In this document: piece by piece, positions 50,201 through 59,400 of the stretch | Position numbering within the stretch: position 1 is the stretch's first letter | How the letters are laid out: every line of letters starts with the position of its first letter | Source: Nymphalis io | Lineage: Eukaryota > Arthropoda > Insecta > Lepidoptera > Nymphalidae | DNA length: 64,000 nt | NCBI RefSeq assembly: GCF_905147045.1 | Contig: NC_065898.1 | Span: forward strand, 7,626,001-7,690,000 | Reading direction: 5' to 3' | Translations under genes and position numbers: made by a program | The notes under the pieces: model-generated | What the model was told of the DNA's origin: nothing | What the model saw: the letters and a program-made list of their open reading frames with translations, nothing else | Database searches by the model: none

Positions 50201-50388
50201 TCACTCCGGGTAGTAACCACCACGGTGCCGTCCAAGTCTCCTAACCAGTTAGGTAGGGGAGGGACATAATATGGCTCGCAGGCCACAGCCAGGTCGATCT
50301 GCCACTCCGCCATGGACTGCAGCAGCAGGTCCTGCGCCGCGGCGCAGTGGTTGACGTTCGTCTGGAGGAACTTTATGTTTGTGCTCAT
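47239..50388 (-). CDS. R1-clade LINE ORF2: APE endonuclease and reverse transcriptase (1049 aa)
   Basis: Polymerase of the element. Start is ATG at 50388, overlapping the ORF1 stop as ATGA; the frame is open further upstream but that part shadows ORF1. N-terminal endonuclease (about 1-220): NIKFLQTNVNHCAAAQDLL, VACEPYY, LGDFNAKSRAWG and TLSDHRYIRFEI carry the Glu, Asp/Asn and Asp-His active-site residues. Reverse transcriptase (about 420-700): EGKLVLLPKQGRPPDSSSAY, AQYGFRAGRST, SIDVANAFNSLP, GVPQGSVLGPILWN and LCYADDTLIT (YADD). The C-terminal zinc knuckle begins about residue 929 (GHGCFGKYLH, then CHESGAPTDTACHTLMEC), and the tail is Arg-rich. No stop or frameshift was found in the frame. 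Confidence 0.95.
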   Translation of the reverse strand: MSTNIKFLQTNVNHCAAAQDLLLQSMAEWQIDLAVACEPYYVPPLPNWLGDLDGTVVVTTRSETSSLSLIERGSGYVLAGWREFVVVGTYFSPNRGLAEFEIYLGSIRAAVTRQSPRPILVLGDFNAKSRAWGNPATNPRGRAIQVWALLSSLSLLNRGQVYTCVRQQGGSVVDLSFATHAVARRVLNWRVEEEVETLSDHRYIRFEISTSRRSVEPSRVPTTLPRWSLSQLDRELAREAAIVQRWGSTGRWEGASAEELAGHMRSALKEVCDAAMPRFRHRVPRRQVYWWSPEIAGLRATCSRARRAYVRCRRRNGLDADLEGQLLAAYRQLKKDLQLAISQAKEKAREELLAGLNRDPWGRPFRGVRGKFRTQGAPVTETMSSDLLLRLVGELFPHPGEHVPPQIVPRSMIDDTVAPPLITEREMEVAFDRLRAKNTAPGPDGIPGRVLCDALEYLGVRLRELFDQCLCSGQFPKPWKEGKLVLLPKQGRPPDSSSAYRPIVLLNETGKFFEKILAARLIQHLDEVGPGLSEAQYGFRAGRSTIDALDALKTRTTDAVARGDVVLAVSIDVANAFNSLPFETIGEALRYHGVPSYLRRLLGAYLQDRVVLWEGGDGRLVRRRVGCGVPQGSVLGPILWNVGFDWLLRTSVLPRMGVLCYADDTLITATGRNYQEAARLAEVGTSLTVDRIGMLGLRVSISKTEALLFHGPRRGPPRGAFITVQGTVIKVQAHMKYLGLTLDGRWSFGQHFVQLGPKLINAAAALSRLLPNVGGPETPCRRLYAGVVRSMALYGAPIWVDALTARNKVLLRRPQRIIAVRVIRGYRTVSWTAATLLAGDPPWELQAEVLAEVYRFRAEVRSRGDRPGLEEVLRIRTLAQQALIRRWEEDLRSPSAGLATVEAIRPHLSRWVTRKGGTLTFRLTQVLTGHGCFGKYLHGIVRREVTPSCHESGAPTDTACHTLMECAAWGPQRLSLATLIGGDLSLPSVINAMLGSERCWMEMVSFCENVMSQKEAAEREREESASADPLRRRRPGRRRQRYAHLLLPP

Positions 50389-52280
50389 GTTGACATTGAA
50401 GCTTCCTCCTCGGCCTGGCGCCGTCCGACATTGGTGGTAGTCTGGGTGCCTAAGACCACCGTACCCTTTGTGATGGGGGGGTTGCACTCCCCTGATCCCA
50501 TCACGTGCCCAGAGGGCTTGCCAGCGTCTGCGCACACAGCACAGCGCAGTTTCTCGGTACAGCCCGCCGACTTGTGGCCATCTACGCCACACCGGAAGCA
50601 TAGACCCCCCCGTTCCGCTTTGGATGGGCAAAGCACCTTCGTGTGGCCAAGGCCCATACACTTGAAGCAGCGCAAAGGGCGCTGCTCCAATACGCATACC
50701 TTGGCCGAGCTCCATCCTACGAGGAGGCGACCGGCATCTGATATCTTCTTCGCCGCTGTGAGAGGACAGGTGACGCGGACCATTCCCATATATCCGGGAC
50801 CACGCTGCAACACTCCGCATCTGACTGAGTCAGGGGAGCAGTTCCCTGCACGAGCAACTGCAGCGACCAATTTATCTTTGGTGACGGAATCATCCAATCC
50901 CGTCACCTTAAGGTCCACTCGCTTTACAGGTCGAACGACGCTTGCGACACCATCCAGCACAGTGCGGAGCTTCTCAGCAAGCTTATCCGCCTGCTCCGCC
51001 TGTGCTTTCGGCAGCTCGAGGAGTCTGGCTCCCGTCGCCGATCGTCGGACCCTAAGGCCGCCACAGATTCCAATATCCTGAAGCTTAACGCCCTGCTCCG
51101 CGCGCTCCAGGATGTGAGCGTATGTAACGCCCTTCTCCTGCGCATCCGGCTGCAGAGTGACCATTACTGCAGCCCTGCGAGGAGCAACCAGCCTCGGTTT
51201 GGCCACCGGCGGAGCCTTCGCCACTGTTGATGGTACTGTGGCGGACGCTGCGGCCGAGGGGGAAGCCTTTTTCTTCTTTCCCTTTTTAACCACGGTGGAC
51301 CATGATGTCTCCTGGGCCTCCCGTGGTTGGGACTCCGACGTGGTCGGGGTGGCTGATAGGCAAGTAGTCGGTGCCAGCGGGACTGACTCGACTGCAGGCA
51401 CCCGTTTCGGCGCCTGTGCGGGTTTCGGTGGTGGGGTCGGATGGACCACTTGCGCGTATGTAGGTGCAGTTTTCTGCACTACAGCCTGTTTCTTGTCCGC
51501 GGCCAGAGGGGGACGGAGCACTTTAGCTGGAAGAAGACGGTCCTGAATTCCTTCCATTTGAGCTTTAATCATAAAGCCCACCGACGACATTATAGAGGCC
51601 TTAAATTCCTCCAAAGCCTGTGTGTCCCGCACAGTGCTGGTGGACGCCTCATTTGCCACTGCCACCGTGGTCCGCATTTCCGCAAACTCACGGCGGTGGG
51701 CTTTTAACTCAGTCTTGCGGCTGTCCACCTCCTTGCGCAGGCGGCCATTATCAGCGCGAAGCCTGCGCGTCTCTTCCGCCTCGGTCCTTAATGCCAGAGC
51801 ATCTACGATGGACTGGAGCGAAGATGCAGATTCTTTGAGCTTCTTGATGAAGCCACCCTTCAGGTTGCTGGATTTCTGGGCAATCTCCAGAATAAGTGCT
51901 GCATTGCGACCAGCCTCCGCACGCAGCTCCTCTGCACCCAATTTTAGGGGATCCTCCCTACGGACCTCCGAGGAAGAGGATTCCTCAGAGTCAAGCGCGA
52001 TCACAGCCGTCTCCTTACGGAAAGCCCGACTTCTCAAGGAGCGCTCAAACGCCTCCTCCCTAGCCTCGGCGGCCTTTGCTTTAAGCTCGGCTTTGGCGCG
52101 AGCGAGGCCAGTTCCGCGTCCCTTGGAAGTGAGCTTCCCCCGGCTAGCACTGTTACGTTTCGCCGCCGATCTGATTTCGGTCTCCGTATCCGAACCGGAA
52201 TCAAAGAGCGCAAGGCCCACAAGTGGGCGTTTACGCCCAGCATTTGCGTCGGACGACGACAACTCCGTGTCGACGTCCAT
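50385..52280 (-). CDS. R1-clade LINE ORF1: gag-like RNA-binding protein (631 aa)
   Basis: Nucleic-acid-binding structural protein that forms the particle with element RNA. The C-terminal third has CCHC knuckles CFKCMGLGHTKVLC and CFRCGVDGHKSAGC (both CX2CX4HX4C) and a third looser CAVC...H...C group, the set expected for R1-clade ORF1. Upstream are Ala/Pro/Lys-rich stretches and a Glu/Arg-rich part that may be coiled coil. Start chosen at ATG 52280 (MDVDTELSSSD): the frame runs on to 52313, but those codons come from the T-run that precedes it. Ends with ATGA, shared with ORF2. Confidence 0.92.
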   Translation of the reverse strand: MDVDTELSSSDANAGRKRPLVGLALFDSGSDTETEIRSAAKRNSASRGKLTSKGRGTGLARAKAELKAKAAEAREEAFERSLRSRAFRKETAVIALDSEESSSSEVRREDPLKLGAEELRAEAGRNAALILEIAQKSSNLKGGFIKKLKESASSLQSIVDALALRTEAEETRRLRADNGRLRKEVDSRKTELKAHRREFAEMRTTVAVANEASTSTVRDTQALEEFKASIMSSVGFMIKAQMEGIQDRLLPAKVLRPPLAADKKQAVVQKTAPTYAQVVHPTPPPKPAQAPKRVPAVESVPLAPTTCLSATPTTSESQPREAQETSWSTVVKKGKKKKASPSAAASATVPSTVAKAPPVAKPRLVAPRRAAVMVTLQPDAQEKGVTYAHILERAEQGVKLQDIGICGGLRVRRSATGARLLELPKAQAEQADKLAEKLRTVLDGVASVVRPVKRVDLKVTGLDDSVTKDKLVAAVARAGNCSPDSVRCGVLQRGPGYMGMVRVTCPLTAAKKISDAGRLLVGWSSAKVCVLEQRPLRCFKCMGLGHTKVLCPSKAERGGLCFRCGVDGHKSAGCTEKLRCAVCADAGKPSGHVMGSGECNPPITKGTVVLGTQTTTNVGRRQAEEEASMST

Positions 52281-52653
52281 CAGAACAAAAAAAAAAAAAA
52301 AACCAACGAACAATCAAACGAAACAAAAGAAAACAAAAATACCCTATATAAATTTAAAAAATGAAAATAATTGAACAACAAAAACAAATCAACAAACAAC
52401 AGTGAAAACCAACATAACCAATCTCAAGACGAAACAACAATCCATTTGCACAGCCGAGTTCAGAATATGTCACAACAGAAACAACAAAAACCCTTAAAGA
52501 AAGCCAAAGTAGTCGTAAAAACATCCACAACGCATAGATAACGCAGCCAAAGCCACGATGTTTCGCTTCAGTTAGTATTCGTAACTTGCTTAGCAACATT
52601 CGCTCGAGATAACGAACACGTCCGCACGCTACGACGGTCAACGACGAATCCTC

Positions 52654-52669
52654 TTCGAATCGTAACCTT
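52654..52669. repeat. R1 LINE target-site duplication, 5' side
   Basis: TTCGAATCGTAACCTT, identical to 46961-46976. Confidence 0.9.
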
Positions 52670-53351
52670 ATAGTAACTTATTACATTACATGTAAATCTA
52701 CTCTACCATGTTTGGAATGTAGATCTACCGAGAAGGATCGCCAACAACTCATTAGTTAGGTAGGTACTCTTTTCCAATAATTAATTACGATTAAATACAA
52801 TTAAGTTATTATTTGTTCTGCATGAAATTATTCATACCAATAGTTTCACATCATTTTGATATTTTTTAAGATAATTCACATTCTGTACCATTAAAATTAA
52901 ATTTACATAATAAAAAAACTATTTGCGTGTAAAGTCGTAAATGTTTCTTTATATACTTTTCGTTAACTTAAAAAATAATAACACGAATGGTAAAATAATA
53001 TAAAAACACGAAGAATTTTTTACTATCATAGCGATTTTATAAATCCTTGTAGGACGCAACCCGATTCTGAAATTTTATTTACTAATAAAAAGAAATTAAG
53101 CAGCATTAACAAAGTGATAAAAACTTATTTAATTTCCAAATTAATATTGTAGACATAAAGCTTTGTAAAAATATGTAGGTAAATAGCATCAAGCAAAGCT
53201 ACAACACTGAACACTGCACTCATCTGTCATATCCCTTGTTAATTATATGTCAACATAATTATTTCTAGTGTGCCGGCTTAAATTATTAATTTTATTCATC
53301 GTAGCTTTTCTGTAAGACCTGCGAATATTTTGTTTTGTTTTAATATCTAAG
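52670..53351. promoter_or_regulatory. 5' flank of CHID1
   Basis: The first 110 bp are the right part of the older repeat split by the LINE. The remaining AT-rich 570 bp show no ORF or repeat and must include the CHID1 promoter. Confidence 0.4.
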
Positions 53352-55965
53352 ATGAAATGTTTAATTACGTTAATACAAGTATTATTAATGACAAGTTTGT
53401 GCCTTTGTACTTTATCACCGCCGGCTGATAAAAAATCTCAAAAGGGTGTAAAACCGCAAGAAGGTACGAGAAAAAATAATGTTTTGGATCGAAAGTTAGT
53501 GGTGGAAACGCCTTATGTTAAAGATGTTCTTAAATATCATGGTACTTATCATCAGGATATCTCGATACGTAACTTTAAAAACACGGTTTTGGGCTACGTG
53601 ACACCTGTAAGTAGTAGTTTAATTAATAAAAATGGCATCACAAACTATTCTTAACAGTATAAGTAAAACTTTGTTAACATAAAAAAAACAACAATACAAT
53701 TAGAATAAAATCTATATTAAATATGTTATATTAACAAATTAACATGAATATTCTATTTTTTTATAAAATATCCATAACTATAAATATATTTATTTTAGTG
53801 GAACAACAAAGGGTATGATGTAGCAAAAACATGGGCTCCAAAATTCAATTATATATCCCCAGTATGGCTGCAGATTAAGCGACAGACCCCAAATATTTAT
53901 TTAGTTTCTGGTTTACATGATGTTGATCATGGATGGATGAAAACAGTCAGACAAAAAGGAATGGATACTAAATTAAAAAGTATGCTATGAAATTTTTTTG
54001 TAAATGACATTTTTTTTTAATTCATTCAGAAACACAACTACTTTTTAAATAATCTTTATTATATTATTAAATTTGTAAGTGTGTTGCTATAATTAATTCA
54101 TTTAGAAAGCTTTAATAAATTGAAAGTAACTTGTATTTGTAAATTATTATTTATGTGCAAATATTTTTCTACTAAAATCATTACATTTTCTTTTAGTTCT
54201 ACCAAGGTTATTGTTTGAAAATTGGCAACCATCAGATTTGAAAGATTTCTTCATGGAGCCAACCTCTATGACTGAACAGAAAGCCCTCATTGAGGAGGTC
54301 AAGAAAGTCTGTAGGCAATGGAAGTTTGATGGAATAGTTTTAGAAATAATGTCGCAAGTTGGAAAATATATTGACAAGTCAGTTAAATTTATTCAACAAT
54401 TTGGTTAGTATTTTTTTAATTTAAATAAATTACACATTTTATTGCAATTAAATGAAAATTAACTATGATATTAAATATGACATAATATCTTAAACAATTT
54501 AAGATATTTTTTTTTATAATGTTGTAATTCTATAAATAATCTAGACCAAATAACCATAACATAGTCCTAATAATATTTTTAATAATATTTATTATTATTG
54601 TTTTATATTATTTATTATTTCAGGTTTAGAAATGACTGAAGACAATTTAAGTCTAATTTTGGTGTATCCTCCTTTTCGGGGCTACCCTAGCGATGAGTTC
54701 TTCATTCAGGCTTTTAATGAAATTTATCCCTATGTCCATGCTGTTTCTGTCATGACATATGACTTTTCAAATCCTCAAAAGCCCGGTAAGATTAATCAAC
54801 ATGCCTTTTTGACATATAACTTTGGGCCAGTTTTTCTATACAATTACTCTTAAAATGTCAAACTAATTGTTTTAAAGTAAACTATATATATACTTAGTAA
54901 ATAAATTTCGGAATATGTCCCGTAAAGTTTTATTTTTAACAACAATCAGAGGCATTGATATTTTAAGGCAAGTGCTCAATCAATGCTTGTTTTTTGTGAT
55001 GATGTCTGTGGCAAACATTTACAATTATTAGACGACAGAATGTTATTAATCTTGTTATTAAAAATAATGGAAAAAAAATAATATTTTGTACTATTTATTT
55101 TATTAGGACCCAATGCACCTTTATATTGGATGAGGCTTTGTTTGGAAAAATTAATAGACAAGGAGGAGAACCCATCTAAAAGGTCAAAAATATTGTTGGG
55201 ATTGAATTTCTATGGCAACTCATACACAGCAAATGGTGGAGGACCTATAGTTGGCACTGAATATATAGAACTATTAAAAAATGCGAAAGCTAATCAAGTA
55301 CTTACATACAATAATAATACTGCAGAAAATTATATTGAAGTCAGGTTAGTGATTTATTGAGTTTTTTTATGTATTGTCAATATAATTGAAATACTTTCTT
55401 ACTATTACTAAAATTTTGTTTAATTTACTTCATTCTATATACAAATTTTTTTTTTTTCATTTATAGTGGACAATAAATTTTAAAAGCATTTGTAAGTAGT
55501 TACAAGGCATAATGCAACAAATATTTTATTTGTTGTATTATGTCTTGAGTGCTTATACATATTATGTAATAGTTTCCACTCGCATGTGAAGATGAGGGGA
55601 ATGGGTTAGGTGACAATGTGTATCAAAATTTTATGAGTGGTTAATGTGTGAAAGCGTAACAAACAAACATACCTTCGCATTTATATTATTAGTTAAGATT
55701 TCATAAAATCAATAGGCTTGGTTTGTAATAGATATTAAAAAATATATATGAATGTAACATTCAATAGTAAAATTGGGTATTAACATTTATTTTTCTATTG
55801 AAATGATTTTTTGTATTTTACAGAACATCACAGGGTACAAAAAAGATATTTTTCCCCACGCTTTATTCTGTTCAGAAGAGACTGGACCTTGCTCGTGAGT
55901 ATGGCACAGGTGTCGCGATATGGGAGCTTGGGCAGGGTCTCGATTACTTCTATGACTTATTTTAA
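53352..55965 (+). CDS. CHID1: Chitinase domain-containing protein 1 (CHID1/SI-CLP), 394 aa, six exons
   Basis: Secreted or lysosomal GH18-fold lectin-like protein. Exons 53352-53606, 53799-53979, 54197-54403, 54624-54785, 55107-55344 and 55824-55965 join in phase. A signal peptide (MKCLITLIQVLLMTSLCLC) is followed by a Lys-rich linker, then the family blocks VLGYVTPWNNKGYDVA, FNYISPVWLQIKR, VSGLHDVDHGWM, LPRLLFENW, VSVMTYDFS, KILLGLNFYGNSY and the terminal WELGQGLDYFYDL. Length equals the human protein (393). The GH18 catalytic stretch reads FDGIVLEI: Asp190 and Glu195 remain, but the DxDxE arrangement is broken, as in the family, so hydrolase activity is doubtful and carbohydrate binding more likely. 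A polyadenylation signal is at 55989-55994. It is divergent from the chitin deacetylase and convergent with the SDR gene. Confidence 0.96.
55560..55710. repeat. Probable transposon end in CHID1 intron 5
   Basis: GTGTGAAAGCGTAACAAACA and TTCGCATTTATATTATTAGT resemble a 3' end that recurs in many lepidopteran MITE-like repeats as I know them. No second end seen. Confidence 0.35.
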
Positions 55966-55988
55966 TTGTGATATTAATTTTATATTAT

Positions 55989-55994
55989 AATAAA
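55989..55994 (+). terminator. Polyadenylation signal, CHID1
   Basis: AATAAA 24 bp after the CHID1 stop, followed by T-rich sequence. Confidence 0.65.
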
Positions 55995-56149
55995 TAATTT
56001 ATTACTTTTATATTAGTGTCATTTATAATAATAAATAATTGTCGACAGTTTTTCATTTTAATTACATTGTGTCTTTTAAATATTATTTACAAAATATAAT
56101 AATAATAATTTTACTGGAATCATGTAATTCCTTGCATCATTAGTTAGTT

Positions 56150-56312
56150 AAACTTACATGTGGCTGATGAAAATCTGCCACGTGCATCCACCAACCTGCA
56201 TCAGAATCAGAGCAGTGTGTTGGAGTAAGCTCCAAATGTCGTCAAAAGAACAGAAGTCCTTAGCTCAGCAGTAGACATTTATAGGCTGTTACTTTACTTT
56301 TACTTTTAGTGG
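56150..56312 (+). mobile_element. Family A SINE, 3' part
   Basis: GGAGTAAGCTCCAAATG, GAAGTCCTTAGCTCAGCAG and TATAGGCTGTTACTTTACTT match the 3' half of the 570-871 element, with decay. It fills the gap between the convergent CHID1 and SDR genes. Confidence 0.75.
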
Positions 56313-56416
56313 ATAAAGGGCCTTCCTTGGACTGTTTTTTCTCATAAATACTTATCTCTGGTGTGATATACTGGGATAGTTTCAGGATAAATGATTTCAA
56401 TATAATATTTATAGAT

Positions 56417-56422
56417 TTTATT
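56417..56422 (-). terminator. Polyadenylation signal, SDR gene
   Basis: AATAAA on the minus strand 52 bp beyond the SDR stop codon. Confidence 0.6.
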
Positions 56423-56473
56423 TTAAGAACATTCAGTCTTCTAAATATACGTATCTACATACAAATGCTAGTT

Positions 56474-59400
56474 TTATGCCACTTTTCGTTTCCTTTTTAA
56501 ATCCATCATTGATTGTGGCCCCTTCATCACGCGATGCATTAGATCCCAACACATTTTTGCTGGAAGTAAGCTGAAACATTTCCCAATATTTTTTTTAACC
56601 ACATGAAGCCGACTTCACTAGTCGATTTTATGAATATAACTTATAATTGTAATATACTTATAGTTTATTTTTTTCGACATTGAAACATTTTCTTTCATTA
56701 TATATTTATACAATATGTATTATCTATATATAATAATAGAGATAAGAATTTTCAAAAATGTTTTTAAAAACTAAATCTATTGAGGACTAAGCTCTTAAGG
56801 ATGTTATAAAATATACATTCAAGTTTTAAAACATCGACGACACCTATACAATTGCTATTTGTGGAATACCACAAATACCAATTGTACATAGATTGGATAT
56901 CGTCACCACAATTCTCTTGCACAAAAAGTTATGGGTGCTATTCTCATTTCGGATAAATATTGTAGGTACGTAGGTAAGTATTCGGTTACACCAGACGGCA
57001 AATATTTATGTATGCGTTGTATCTTTCCGATCCTATGAGATGCTTCCACAACAGTTTAGTGGATATAAAATGTTTATATATGTAATGTTTCTGACGGATA
57101 AATGTGTCACTCTCACGTGTAATGGGATAAATTTAAATCAAGTGATCTTACCATTTAAGAGGCAACAAATATCTGACTGAACCAGGCATTACACAGTTGA
57201 CCTCGTTCTTGCGAATAGAATCTATCATGGTTTCTGCCACGTAGTTTGGCTCTAACATCGGCATGAGCCTTGGTGTCACTCCGTCAAACATGCCCGTGTT
57301 GATGTAGTAGGGGCAGACGAGTGTCGCGTGGATATTATTGTGCCCGTGCGCCTGTAAATATATATATGTATGATAAGAATAACACCGACAAAAATAAATC
57401 ATTGGTTTTTTACGTTTACGAGATTGAAAGTTGCATACATGATCATACTTTTTATTTTTAATCATGTCAATCAAACATAATTAAAGTTATATACTACACC
57501 ACTCAAACCTCAGAAATAAAACCTTTAAACACCTAAAAATTACTCTTTTCCTTTGAGTTTAGTATTTCATGTAAGTTTAATATTTTTATTTCCAATCAGC
57601 ATTAAAATCGAAATTACAATATGATCCTAATTTATAAATATTACAACGAATATGTACACTATAATGACTAACTCACTTCTTCTACTTCTGCTTACCGTTT
57701 TCCCGGCCTAGTAACGCCAGGGTCCGCTTAACTACTAACTTGCAGTAGTAATTTTTTTTAAAACGAAAATTCTCACCCGAAGCTCCGTGAAGAGGCTCTC
57801 ATGAAAGCCAACGGTAGCAAACTTAGTAGCGCTGTAGTCCGTGCAACGATAAGTGCCGAGAAGTCCCGCCACGGAACCTACAGTCACTATGTGTCCTTTA
57901 CCCGAGCTGATCATGTCTGGGAGAAATGCTTTCACAGTCTGGAAAGATTATCAAATGTTTGAAAAAAATATATCTTTATTATATGTATGAAGTTATGACC
58001 TTTTGTTATACATTATTTAGAAAATTATTTTAGTTATTAACTTAATTAATTCTTTCCCCACTCCGAACATAAGATTTATGTTTATTGGAGTGGAACATAG
58101 AAATATATATCATTAATTCGTTGTAGGCATTGCTAGTATTCATTTATTTTAAGTATTAATTGCAGACTAGTCTAAAAATATGCAAGTTATAAATAATAAA
58201 TAATAATTGAAGTCATAACAAATAAAGTATACAAGAAAATTTATAAATAGATGTCAAATAGAAACGAGTAATAATAATAATAATGTCCTCCGGACCGATT
58301 TCGGCCATGGCGGTCAATCTCAAGAGAAATTAGCCAACTACGCAGGAGATATTACAGTGCAGAAGTGTGTGCGCAAACACAGGTGCACTCTCTATTCCCT
58401 AACTCTCATAATCCAATGGGACGGCAATCCGATACGACCGGAAAGAGTTCAAGCCCAGGACCAACGGTTTTATGTGCTTTCCGAGACACGGGACTGTACA
58501 CACTTCCAAATTTCAGACTCCGGGTTGCTACTGAGAATTTTCTAACAGAAAAACTCAATAACTTTTTACTGGCCCGACCTGGAAATTGAACCCAGGACCT
58601 CCGGGTCTGCGGCCATACATCAAGGCACTAGACCAACGAGGCAGTCAAATAAGTATACCCATACTGACTAGACAAAACCGCACTTATAAATTATTATTAA
58701 TATTAATAGTCAAAAATATACTCACCCAATAATGGGAAAGAATGTTGACTTTATATGTGGTTTCAATCGCAGTGTCGTTGAGTTCAAGTAAAGTATCACC
58801 GAAAACAATACCCGCGTTGTTAATTAAAACATCTACCTTTCCGACCTGCATTTAAAATATAAAAAAAAATAGTTTTAACAGAAAATGTAACAGAAAAAAA
58901 TATATTTAAATAACTTAGGTGTACAACTTTGATAGTTGTGGCTAGAAGACGAGAATACCCAATAAATCCGAGCCCAAATCCGGGCAAGCATTACTGAATT
59001 TTCATGTGCTTAATTTGTTTATATAAATAATCTCGTGCTCGGCGGTGAAGAAAAACATTGTGAGGACACCGACATGAGGCAGATGAAAAATACCACGTAT
59101 ATCACATGTAACTAACTTGCATTGGAGCGTGGTGGACTTAGCTCCAATCCTTATCCTCAAAAGAAGAGGAGCTGATTAGCTCAACAGTTACAGGAACATT
59201 TATAGGCTGTTACTTTACTTTACTTAGGTAGGCGAATAATATTTAATTGCTTATTTTAACATAATTAAAAACGATAGTCCAATAGACACTGTGCATTATC
59301 TTTATATATGAATATACAAATTTTGATGACATTTTTTGTGTGTATTTTTGTGGGTTCCTGGTTGTTTTAAAATGGGCCCGGTAGGTGTCGCTGCGGTCGG

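Larger units (their letters stand above)
46977..52653 (-). mobile_element. Full-length R1-clade non-LTR retrotransposon
   Basis: A 5.68-kb element on the minus strand: 5' untranslated region 52653-52281, ORF1 52280-50385, ORF2 50388-47239, 3' untranslated region, and an A tail (seen as about 20 T from 46975). Both ends are marked by the 16-bp duplication TTCGAATCGTAACCTT. ORF content (three-knuckle gag, APE endonuclease, reverse transcriptase, C-terminal zinc knuckle, 4-base ORF overlap) places it in the R1 clade. It is GC-rich against an AT-rich host. It is not in rDNA or telomeric repeat, so it is not site-specific in the way of R1 or TRAS/SART. Both frames are open, so the insertion is recent and may be competent. 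Confidence 0.95.
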
